Positions 1 to 5,732 of a DNA stretch of 7,421 bases are shown one piece after another. The first letter of the stretch is position 1; every line of letters starts with the position of its first letter. Location of the stretch: the NCBI GenBank assembly GCA_028101445.1, contig JAOHKR010000025.1:1-7421 (forward strand). Direction: 5' to 3'. The notes under the pieces are model-generated. The model was given only the letters and a program-made list of their open reading frames with translations. It did no database searches and was not told the DNA's origin. Both the position numbers and the translations under genes were made by a program. This DNA comes from Candidatus Pelagibacter sp. (GTDB lineage: Bacteria; Pseudomonadota; Alphaproteobacteria; Pelagibacterales; Pelagibacteraceae).

Positions 1-60
1 GGGTATTTTTATAAATCGATGCCAATTAAAATTATTAGTAAAAACATTAATTTTTATCAT
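1..60 (-). CDS. ybeY: YbeY endoribonuclease / rRNA maturation factor, N-terminal fragment (runs off left edge)
   Basis: Twenty codons are visible, from an ATG at 60-58 to the window edge, reading MIKINVFTNNFNWHRFIKIP with no stop. The gene starts inside phoH in another frame, overlapping its end by 14 bases, which suggests translational coupling. A short beta-strand followed by a Trp-containing segment fits the YbeY N-terminus, but the fragment is too short for a motif-based call: the metal-binding HxxxHxxxxxH motif lies outside the window. The identification rests mainly on the widely conserved phoH-ybeY gene order. YbeY is a metal-dependent RNase implicated in 16S rRNA 3' end maturation and ribosome quality control in the cytoplasm. 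No Shine-Dalgarno-like sequence precedes the ATG. The alternative ATG at 47-45, overlapping the phoH stop, gives only 12 codons before a stop and is not used. Confidence 0.72.
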   Translation of the reverse strand, partial: MIKINVFTNNFNWHRFIKIP

Positions 61-1051
61 CAGTGTTTTTATTTTGATAAGCTCTGATAATTTTAGATAC
101 TAATGGATGTCTCACAACATCATTATGATCAAATACGATTACTTTAATTTCTTCTAATTTTTCCAATACTTTTTTTGATTTTATTAGTCCTGAATGCTCT
201 TTATTAATCAGGTCTACCTGGGATGGGTCTCCATTAACAACCAACTTGGAATTCTCACCTATTCTTGTTAGAAACATTTTTATTTGAGTTTCCGTTGCGT
301 TTTGTGCTTCATCAAGGATTGCAAAACAATTTTTAAGCGTTCGGCCACGCATAAATGCTAAAGGTGCAATTTCGATTTCTCCTGTTTCTATTTTTTTATC
401 TATTTTATCCGCTCCAAAAAGTTCATATAATGCATCGTATAAAGGTCTTAAATATGGATCTACCTTTTCTTTCATATCACCGGGTAAAAAACCTAATTTT
501 TCACCAGCTTCAACTGCAGGTCTGGATAAGATTACTCTTTCGATTTTTTTTTCCATCAATAAAGTGATTGCGACTGATACTGCTAAAAAACTTTTTCCAG
601 TTCCTGCGGGCCCTAAAGACATTACAATATCATTCTCCTTAAGAGCTTTTATATAATCTGATTGTTTTTCAGACCTTGCTATGACTGATTTTCTAGGTGT
701 TTTAATGAGTTGTTTAAAAGTCTTAACATTAGATTCTTCAAATTTTATATTTTTTTTCACAGATAAAACTATATCTTCTTTTTCAATAATATTCGTCAAT
801 AAATATTTATTTATCAAAAATTTTATTGCTGTACAAAATACTGAAATATTTTCAGCATGTCCTTTGCAGGTAATTGAGTTTCCTCTAAAGAATAAATTTG
901 TATCAGTTAGTTTAGATAAATGTTTTAAATTTTTGTCGAATTCCCCAACAATTGATATTAACATATCATTATTTGCAATTTGGATATTTGTAGTTCTGTT
1001 ATCTATTTTTTTGATAATTAAATTTTGTTCAAGTTTACTAATCTCAGACAT
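47..1051 (-). CDS. phoH: PhoH-family ATPase (YbeZ type)
   Basis: Cytoplasmic P-loop NTPase of the PhoH/YbeZ family, which works with YbeY in RNA/ribosome metabolism; its exact biochemical role is not settled. Numbering from the start chosen here (334 aa), an N-terminal nucleic-acid-binding-like region (about 1-110) precedes the ATPase domain. Walker A is GPAGTGKS at 147-154, the family signature SRPAVEAGEKLGFLPGD lies at 176-192, and Walker B is the FAILDEAQN stretch at 243-251. NGDPSQVD at 273-280 matches the family's sensor region, and RHPLV at 314-318 is near the end. An upstream in-frame Met at 1102 would add 17 residues overlapping the end of miaB. I prefer the ATG at 1051-1049, four bases after the miaB stop, because MSEISKLEQN looks like a natural N-terminus and the added residues look like out-of-frame miaB. 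Cotranscription with miaB and ybeY is likely from the spacing. Confidence 0.95.
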   Translation of the reverse strand: MSEISKLEQNLIIKKIDNRTTNIQIANNDMLISIVGEFDKNLKHLSKLTDTNLFFRGNSITCKGHAENISVFCTAIKFLINKYLLTNIIEKEDIVLSVKKNIKFEESNVKTFKQLIKTPRKSVIARSEKQSDYIKALKENDIVMSLGPAGTGKSFLAVSVAITLLMEKKIERVILSRPAVEAGEKLGFLPGDMKEKVDPYLRPLYDALYELFGADKIDKKIETGEIEIAPLAFMRGRTLKNCFAILDEAQNATETQIKMFLTRIGENSKLVVNGDPSQVDLINKEHSGLIKSKKVLEKLEEIKVIVFDHNDVVRHPLVSKIIRAYQNKNTDDKN

Positions 1052-1055
1052 ATAT

Positions 1056-2390
1056 TTAAGCTGCAAAATTATTTTGAATTGAATGCATGTCAATTTCACC
1101 AAACAAAGTATTTTGATTAATTTTTATTATTTTGATTTTTTTAACTTTATTTACTAAATTTTCATTACTTTGAACAATAACGGAGTTAAAATACTCATCT
1201 CTCCCAAAATATTTATTTTTTTCTTTAGTTTCATTTTCGAATAAAACAGTCATAGTTTTAGATAAAAGAGTTTCCCTATACTCAGTTTTTATTTTTTTAG
1301 ACAAGTTTTGAAAAAGAAACAATCTCTCTTTTGCTATATTTTCATCAATTTTATCTAAATTAAAGGCCGGCGTGCCTGGGCGAGCGCTATATAAAAATGA
1401 ATATGAGTTAATAAATTTTAGTTCCTTCATTAGTTCGATCGTTTTTTTAAAGTCGTCTTCCGTTTCACCGGGATAACCAATTATAAAATCACTTGAAAAT
1501 TTTACATTAGATTTAATATTTTTTAATTTTTTAATAATTTCCAGATATTCTTCAATTGTATGTTTTCTATTCATGTTTTTTAAAATTTTATTAGATCCGC
1601 TTTGAACAGGCAGATGAATTAACGGCATCAACTTCTCGCAATATTTATGCGCTTGGATTAAATCTTGGGAAAAATCCCTAGGATGTGATGTTGTATATCT
1701 TATCCTTTTTAAATCCTTGATTTGAGATACTTCAAAAATTAAATCTGAAAGTTTTTTACTTTCAAAGTTGTACGCATTTACATTTTGTCCAAGAAGTGTG
1801 ATTTCACTTGATCCATTTTTTACTAATTGCTTAGCCTCTGTAACTATTTCCTTAATAGACCTAGAATATTCTGCTCCACGTGTATACGGAACAACACAAA
1901 ATTTACAAAATTTATCGCACCCTTCTTGTATAGTTAAGAATGATGAAATTTTATTACATGAGTTGTTAACAGAATTTAAATTATCAAATTTTTCTATTAC
2001 ATCAAATTCTGTGAAATTAATTTTTTTTGATTTTTTTTCTAAATTTAAAATCATGTTATTGATTTTATGATAAGATTGAGGTCCTATAACCGCATCAATA
2101 TATTTTTCTTTTTTAAGTATTACGTCTCCTTCTGCCTGAGCTACACATCCTGCTATCAAAACAATCGGTTTTTTTTTGTTTTTAAATTCTTTTTTTAACC
2201 TTCCTATGTCATGATAAACTTTATCTGTTGCTTTTTCTCTAATATGACAAGTGTTTAAAATATAGCAATCAGCCTCGCTTATATTTTTAGTTACCGCATA
2301 ATTGATTTTTTTTGTTAAATCTAAAATACGATTACTATCGTATTCGTTCATTTGACAACCGAGTGTTTTAATGAAAATTTTCTTTTCCAA
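1056..2390 (-). CDS. miaB: tRNA-2-methylthio-N6-dimethylallyladenosine synthase (MiaB)
   Basis: Radical-SAM methylthiotransferase that converts i6A to ms2i6A at position 37 of tRNAs reading UNN codons. The N-terminal MTTase domain (about 1-120) carries the three cysteines that bind the auxiliary 4Fe-4S cluster, in GCQMNEYDS (C12), NTCHIREKA (C48) and AGCVAQAEG (C82). The radical SAM core has the CxxxCxxC motif at C158, C162 and C165. It also has SHPRDF and the HLPVQSGSNKIL stretch typical of the family, followed by a C-terminal TRAM-like region (about 375-440). The 444-aa length is slightly under E. coli MiaB. The start is a TTG at 2390-2388: the same frame has a stop just upstream (2402-2400), no ATG lies between, and the next Met (M14) would remove C12. 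The gene begins one base after the fur stop, so it is almost certainly translated from the same mRNA. Confidence 0.97.
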   Translation of the reverse strand: MEKKIFIKTLGCQMNEYDSNRILDLTKKINYAVTKNISEADCYILNTCHIREKATDKVYHDIGRLKKEFKNKKKPIVLIAGCVAQAEGDVILKKEKYIDAVIGPQSYHKINNMILNLEKKSKKINFTEFDVIEKFDNLNSVNNSCNKISSFLTIQEGCDKFCKFCVVPYTRGAEYSRSIKEIVTEAKQLVKNGSSEITLLGQNVNAYNFESKKLSDLIFEVSQIKDLKRIRYTTSHPRDFSQDLIQAHKYCEKLMPLIHLPVQSGSNKILKNMNRKHTIEEYLEIIKKLKNIKSNVKFSSDFIIGYPGETEDDFKKTIELMKELKFINSYSFLYSARPGTPAFNLDKIDENIAKERLFLFQNLSKKIKTEYRETLLSKTMTVLFENETKEKNKYFGRDEYFNSVIVQSNENLVNKVKKIKIIKINQNTLFGEIDMHSIQNNFAA

Positions 2391-2391
2391 A

Positions 2392-2799
2392 TTATTTTTT
2401 TATTTTAGAGCCATAAAGCTCTAGCTTATGATCAACTAATTTATAACCTAGTTTTTTAGCAACTTCATTCTGAAGTTTTTCAATTTCTTTATCCACAAAT
2501 TCTATTATTTCACCACTATTAATATCAATTAAATGATCGTGGTGCTCGTCTGGAGATTGTTCGTATCTTGCTTTACCACCTTTAAAATCATGTTTTTCTA
2601 AAATACCAGCTTCTTCAAAAAGTTTTACAGTTCTATAAACAGTTGCAATGCTAATCTTTTTGTCAATTTCACTTATCCTTTTATGAAGCTCATCTACATC
2701 TGGATGGTCTTTAGTCTCAGCCATAACCTTTGCTATTACTTTTCTTTGATCTGTGAGTCTAACACCTTTATTCTTACATTTTTCTTCAATAGAGTTCAT
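2392..2799 (-). CDS. fur: Fur-family metal-responsive repressor, alphaproteobacterial Fur/Mur type
   Basis: Metal-sensing transcriptional repressor of 135 aa. An N-terminal winged-helix DNA-binding domain (about 1-80) contains the recognition helix region ISIATVYRTVKLFEEAG (49-65). The dimerisation/metal domain follows, with the characteristic HHDHLID at 86-92 and VDHKLELYG at 122-130. The C-terminal CxxC pairs that hold structural zinc in many Fur proteins are absent; the only cysteine is C8. That, plus the HHDHLID..SGEIIEF pattern, resembles the rhizobial Fur orthologue, which acts as the manganese regulator Mur, more than Irr with its His-rich heme motif or Zur. Whether it senses Fe or Mn here cannot be told from sequence. 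The ATG at 2799 lies nine bases after the tsaB stop, and the gene ends one base before miaB. The position between tsaB and miaB matches the usual alphaproteobacterial arrangement. No clear Fur box was recognised in the window. Confidence 0.93.
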   Translation of the reverse strand: MNSIEEKCKNKGVRLTDQRKVIAKVMAETKDHPDVDELHKRISEIDKKISIATVYRTVKLFEEAGILEKHDFKGGKARYEQSPDEHHDHLIDINSGEIIEFVDKEIEKLQNEVAKKLGYKLVDHKLELYGSKIKK

Positions 2800-2808
2800 A
2801 TAAATAAT

Positions 2809-3192
2809 TTAACTTAAGTACAGGGGTTTAATCAAATTTTTTTGTAATAAATTTTTTGTAATTAAAAGCTCAATATTTGCAAGGGTAAACTGGTCAAGAT
2901 CGGAGTCTTTATAGCCGAATAGTTTAATTTTTTTTGATAATTTTATGCCTTTTGCAACTGCTAAAGAAATACGTATGGATGAAAAGCTTCCAGGACCTGA
3001 GTTTACAAGAATTGAAAAATCAGTTCCAAGATTTACTTTGTATTTTTTTATAAGATTTAATATATTTAAAACTAATTGATCTTTTTCTTTAGTTTTAAAA
3101 TTAAAATCATGTATAAAAAAATTATTGTTAAACTTAAGGCCGATTTTATCATTTTTACCTATGCAATTTATAATTAAAAAATCTTTGATCAT
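2809..3192 (-). CDS. tsaB: Shortened TsaB (tRNA threonylcarbamoyladenosine complex subunit, YeaZ/glycoprotease-like)
   Basis: TsaB is the non-catalytic partner of TsaD in making t6A at position 37 of ANN-decoding tRNAs. The call rests on GPGSFSSIRISLAVAKGIKL (66-85), matching the family hallmark GPGSFTGxRIGxAxAkG, on the C-terminal KPLYLS (122-127), which corresponds to the P-x-YL-R end of TsaB proteins, and on position upstream of fur and miaB. The protein is only 127 aa against about 230 for E. coli TsaB. The first subdomain is kept, most of the second is gone, and the usual early DTS motif is not recognisable (IINCIG instead). The ATG at 3192 is the only Met in the protein, so no alternative ATG start exists. 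The frame is clean and tightly packed with fur, which argues for a functional reduced protein rather than a decaying one. It overlaps the divergent deacetylase gene by 32 bp. Confidence 0.8.
   Translation of the reverse strand: MIKDFLIINCIGKNDKIGLKFNNNFFIHDFNFKTKEKDQLVLNILNLIKKYKVNLGTDFSILVNSGPGSFSSIRISLAVAKGIKLSKKIKLFGYKDSDLDQFTLANIELLITKNLLQKNLIKPLYLS
3125..3152 (+). promoter_or_regulatory. Candidate sigma70-type promoter for the deacetylase gene, inside tsaB
   Basis: On the plus strand TTGTTA (3125-3130) is followed after 16 bases by TATCAT (3147-3152), a 5/6 match to the -10 consensus. Transcription would begin around 3159-3160, essentially at the ATG at 3161, so the message would be leaderless or nearly so. 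The site lies in the first 25 codons of tsaB because there is no intergenic space. In DNA this AT-rich, such matches occur by chance, so this is only a candidate. Confidence 0.25.
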
Positions 3193-4225
3193 TTATTTCT
3201 TTTTTTTTATAGCTTTATTAAGCTTTGATAACAAATTGTATTCAAATTCAAGTTTAAATCATATTGAAGATTTTGGATTGATTTCTTTAATGTACCATAG
3301 ATTTGAGGAAAATAAATATCCATCTACAAATATTAAAATATCAGATTTTAAGAAACAATTAGAAATCATTCAAAATAGTAATATTAAATTCATAAATCCT
3401 AAAGATTTTGAAAAAGAACTAGTTAATAATAAAAAACAAAGGAAAATATTATTAACAATAGATGATGGTTTTCTATCTTTTTATAATAATGCTTGGCCCA
3501 TACTAAAGAAAAATAAAATACCTTTCATTTTATTTGTTAGCACAAGAGAAGTCGGGTCTTTTAATTATATGAACTGGAATCAAATAAAAGAGATTGCCAA
3601 AGAAGATTTTGTTGAAATAGGTAATCACAGTCATACTCACGAATATCTAGTCAACGAGAACGATGAGACAATCAAAGCGGATATTAAAAAGTCAATTAAT
3701 ATATTTGAAACCAAATTAGGAAAGAACTCAGTTTTTTTCTCTTATCCATTTGGCGAATACAGCATAAATTTTAAAAATATTATTATATCTCTTGGATTTA
3801 AATATGCTTTTGGTCAACATTCTGGTGTAATCGATGAAACAAAAAATTTTTATGAATTACCTAGATTTCCAATTAATGAAAAATATGGTGAAATAAAAAG
3901 GTTTACTTCCTTAACCAAAACGCTTCCTTTCAAATATAAAAATATATTTCCTGAGGAAAAATATCTTTTGGATAGTAAAAATCCACCACAAGTTAAAATT
4001 GAATTCTATGAAAATATAAAAAACTTAAATTCTGTTAATTGCTATTCTAATGAAGCTAATAAATGGAGAAAATCAGAGATAGCTTTTATATCTAATTATG
4101 TTTTACAAATTTATATTAAAGATAAGTTTGTTGGAGAGCGTGGACGAATTAATTGTTCTTTAAGAGACCAAAGTGGTTTCTGGAGATGGCTAGGAATTCA
4201 ATTTGTTTTAAGTGAAAAAAATTAA
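3161..4225 (+). CDS. Secreted/periplasmic NodB-type polysaccharide deacetylase
   Basis: Carbohydrate esterase 4-like metal-dependent deacetylase acting on an N- or O-acetylated glycan outside the cytoplasm; the substrate is unknown. Counted from the ATG at 3161 (354 aa), residues 1-28 look like a signal peptide: MQFIIKK, a hydrophobic stretch IIYFFFFIALL, then a polar end near SFDNKLYS. SLMYHRF (42-48) is typical of PgaB/IcaB-like deacetylases. Motif 1 is LTIDDGF (98-104), with D101 as the likely base and D102 as metal ligand. Motif 2 is HSHTH (156-160), giving the metal ligands H156 and H160. SYPFGEYS (194-201) is motif 3 and ELPRFPI (232-238) follows. A C-terminal extension (about 275-354), rich in beta-type sequence, has two cysteines (C294, C332) that could form a disulfide. 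An in-frame ATG at 3125 would bury the signal peptide behind 12 residues, so 3161 is preferred. It is the only plus-strand gene and converges on the glucosaminidase gene. Confidence 0.9.
   Translation: MQFIIKKSLIIYFFFFIALLSFDNKLYSNSSLNHIEDFGLISLMYHRFEENKYPSTNIKISDFKKQLEIIQNSNIKFINPKDFEKELVNNKKQRKILLTIDDGFLSFYNNAWPILKKNKIPFILFVSTREVGSFNYMNWNQIKEIAKEDFVEIGNHSHTHEYLVNENDETIKADIKKSINIFETKLGKNSVFFSYPFGEYSINFKNIIISLGFKYAFGQHSGVIDETKNFYELPRFPINEKYGEIKRFTSLTKTLPFKYKNIFPEEKYLLDSKNPPQVKIEFYENIKNLNSVNCYSNEANKWRKSEIAFISNYVLQIYIKDKFVGERGRINCSLRDQSGFWRWLGIQFVLSEKN
3206..3234 (-). promoter_or_regulatory. Candidate sigma70-type promoter for the tsaB-fur-miaB-phoH-ybeY operon
   Basis: On the minus strand TTGTTA (3234-3229) and TATAAA (3211-3206) are separated by exactly 17 bases. 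The predicted start is near 3199, about seven bases before the tsaB ATG at 3192. The leader would be very short, with only a weak purine run (AAAGAAA) and no clear Shine-Dalgarno sequence. The whole element sits inside the signal-peptide codons of the opposing deacetylase gene. It is the best-placed promoter match upstream of the operon, but AT-rich sequence gives many chance matches. Confidence 0.4.
3211..3224. repeat. Short inverted repeat in the tsaB promoter spacer
   Basis: AGCTT (3211-3215), four bases TATT, then AAGCT (3220-3224) form a perfect 5-bp inverted repeat. Read as a direct repeat, AGCTTT occurs at 3211 and again at 3221, a 10-bp period close to one helical turn. It overlaps the -10/-35 spacer of the candidate tsaB promoter and could be an operator half-site pair. 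It also encodes part of the deacetylase signal peptide, so chance is a real possibility. Confidence 0.25.
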
Positions 4226-5730
4226 GAACTAAGCTCGATTTGTTTTATAGAATTCACAAGTCTTACAGGTTCAAAATCTGTTAATCTATTCTGTATAATA
4301 ATTTGGTTTAAAATTTTTGTGTACTCAGAACCTGTTTGGGCATAATTTTTTAGAGTTTCAGTCAATTCTAGTCCTTTGATATTCCTGTTCTTTTCTCTCA
4401 TAGTCATTCTTTTATCTCTAAAATTTGAATAACTTTTATGTGTGTTAAGATTGTTTTGATATGCTTTTACTGAAGCTCTTAAAATTGGAAACTTTAAAAT
4501 TTTATGATTTTTATTACCTTCTCTATCTAGAGGAGCTATTCCATTATCGCTCCAAGTCCATTGACCGAATATTGCGTTACCCTCTAATGCGAATCTAGAT
4601 GTTCCCCAACCACTTTCTTTAGCAGCTTGAGCTAAGGCAATAGAAGTTGGTATTATATCTACTCTTTCTACTAGTTCATCCATGTTACCTTTTTTTACTT
4701 TATATTCCAAAAGTTTTTGTCTTAACCACTGCTTCTCCAAATCGCTTGTTTGTTTTTTTTTTAAAATCTCTTTTAATTTTTTCCTATCCGCTAAAATTCT
4801 TTCATTCTCTGCAACAACCAATGGTAAAACAATTTTTATAAATGTTTCTTTTTTAAGCCTAGTGTTTGGTAGTTCATTAAGATCTCTTGGAAATTGTGTA
4901 AAATAGATAGGTTTAACAAGTTTTTTATTTCTAACTTGACTTAAATCATAATCCACATCTTTAAATAAATTTAGAACAGTTTCAGTTTTTAAATTAAGGT
5001 TTGGTAAAATCACTTCGGTAACATTATTTTTTTTTACTTTAAGTTTTGCTTCTTTTTTAACTTTTGTTTTAGGTTTTTTTTCTACTTTCTTTTGTGTAAC
5101 TTCTGGTTTTTTAACTACTGGTTTTTTAACTTCTGGTTTTTTAATATCTGGTTTCTTTATCTCAACTTTTTGTATTTGTTGAACATCTTCATATTTAGTT
5201 AAGCTAGCAATTAAAATTGTTGTAACACTAATAATTACAAAAAAACCGATTATAACTGTTTTTACATTTTTTAGATTAATTTGCTGATTATAAAGACCGT
5301 TAAATAAATCTACTAATATATTAGCAAAAAAATTGTAGAAAGTTTTTCCTAAAACAGGAATAATATTTAGGAAATTTAATCCTATAGCACCTAAATTTTT
5401 CCATAAATTTTTAAAGCTTCTACTTATTTTTCTTTGGGTATCGTGTTTAAAATTTTCAGTTTTCCTTAAAATCTTGTTTTTATTCTTAACCTGATCATTT
5501 TTAAATTGATCAATATTATGTTTAAATTTTGAAAGGGGTTTTAAAAAATTATCCTTTACAAAGCTGGTTTTAAAATCTTTCGGTATTGTAATTTTATTTT
5601 TTTTTAAAATTAACTCTAGTTGGCCAGAAGTTAAATTTTTTCTGTTTTTAACGTACTCTTGGATTTCTTTAACGTTATATATATATGCTAACTCTAATAA
5701 TTTATCTCTATAACTAAGTTTTTTTTTCAT
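4222..5730 (-). CDS. Membrane-anchored glucosaminidase (Bax/GH73-like domain) with long N-terminal region
   Basis: A 502-aa, single-pass membrane protein likely to cut peptidoglycan or a related N-acetylglucosamine glycan in the periplasm. The C-terminal domain (about 290-490) has IPTSIALAQAAKESGWGTS (360-378), with E372 as the likely catalytic acid. GNAIFGQWTW (384-393), a Tyr-containing ASVKAYQNNLNTHKSY (419-434) and LKNYAQTGSEYTK (460-472) follow, as in Bax and GH73-like glucosaminidases. A transmembrane helix spans about 158-177. After it comes a Lys/Pro linker built of pentapeptide repeats (about 187-235). The N-terminal 157 residues are strongly basic with a second hydrophobic stretch at about 113-147; I do not recognise a domain there. 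With that part cytoplasmic, the enzyme domain would face the periplasm. The ATG at 5730 lies two bases after the nfu stop, so it is probably cotranscribed with nfu. The stop shares TTAA with the converging deacetylase gene. Confidence 0.85.
   Translation of the reverse strand: MKKKLSYRDKLLELAYIYNVKEIQEYVKNRKNLTSGQLELILKKNKITIPKDFKTSFVKDNFLKPLSKFKHNIDQFKNDQVKNKNKILRKTENFKHDTQRKISRSFKNLWKNLGAIGLNFLNIIPVLGKTFYNFFANILVDLFNGLYNQQINLKNVKTVIIGFFVIISVTTILIASLTKYEDVQQIQKVEIKKPDIKKPEVKKPVVKKPEVTQKKVEKKPKTKVKKEAKLKVKKNNVTEVILPNLNLKTETVLNLFKDVDYDLSQVRNKKLVKPIYFTQFPRDLNELPNTRLKKETFIKIVLPLVVAENERILADRKKLKEILKKKQTSDLEKQWLRQKLLEYKVKKGNMDELVERVDIIPTSIALAQAAKESGWGTSRFALEGNAIFGQWTWSDNGIAPLDREGNKNHKILKFPILRASVKAYQNNLNTHKSYSNFRDKRMTMREKNRNIKGLELTETLKNYAQTGSEYTKILNQIIIQNRLTDFEPVRLVNSIKQIELSS
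5098..5157. repeat. 15-bp tandem repeat (four units) encoding a Lys/Pro linker
   Basis: Four successive 15-base units start at 5098, 5113, 5128 and 5143, each a variant of AACTTCTGGTTTTTT on the plus strand. On the coding (minus) strand they give the pentapeptide series IKKPD, IKKPE, VKKPV, VKKPE. The repeat is in frame, so unit gain or loss would change linker length without breaking the protein. It follows the transmembrane helix and probably forms the extended periplasmic stalk that holds the glucosaminidase domain off the inner membrane, with its charge perhaps contacting anionic cell wall; that role is inferred. Confidence 0.85.
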
Positions 5731-5732
5731 AA

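Noticed and set aside
355..567. 70-codon plus-strand open frame opposite the phoH ATPase domain
   Set aside because: It lies opposite conserved Walker and signature motifs of PhoH; its composition is that of a shadow frame.
681..1082. 133-codon plus-strand open frame opposite phoH and the miaB end
   Set aside because: It is antisense to well-supported coding sequence, Phe/Ile/Leu-rich as expected from the complement of Lys/Asn/Glu-rich codons, and has no recognisable domain or start signal.
1052..1102. Upstream start for phoH at 1102, adding 17 residues
   Set aside because: It would overlap miaB by 47 bases; the added residues look like out-of-frame miaB sequence, while an ATG four bases past the miaB stop fits operon spacing.
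1768..2070. 100-codon plus-strand open frame opposite the miaB radical SAM region
   Set aside because: Antisense to the conserved cluster-binding region; no independent evidence of coding.
2166..2180. Nine-T tract within miaB as a phase-variation switch
   Set aside because: It encodes Lys residues in a conserved housekeeping gene, and similar runs are frequent throughout this AT-rich sequence.
3125..3160. Upstream start for the deacetylase at 3125
   Set aside because: It puts 12 extra residues ahead of a good signal peptide that begins at the ATG at 3161, and increases overlap with tsaB.
2809..3192. tsaB as a frameshifted pseudogene
   Set aside because: The frame is uninterrupted from start to a family-like C-terminal KPLYLS, and spacing to fur is operon-like; a reduced gene is the simpler reading.
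4180..4260. Possible bidirectional terminator at the convergent gene ends
   Set aside because: T/A runs are present but no GC-containing stem of useful length was found on either strand.
4647..4906. Two overlapping plus-strand open frames opposite the glucosaminidase gene
   Set aside because: Both are Phe/Leu-rich shadows of the Lys-rich minus-strand protein, in competing frames.
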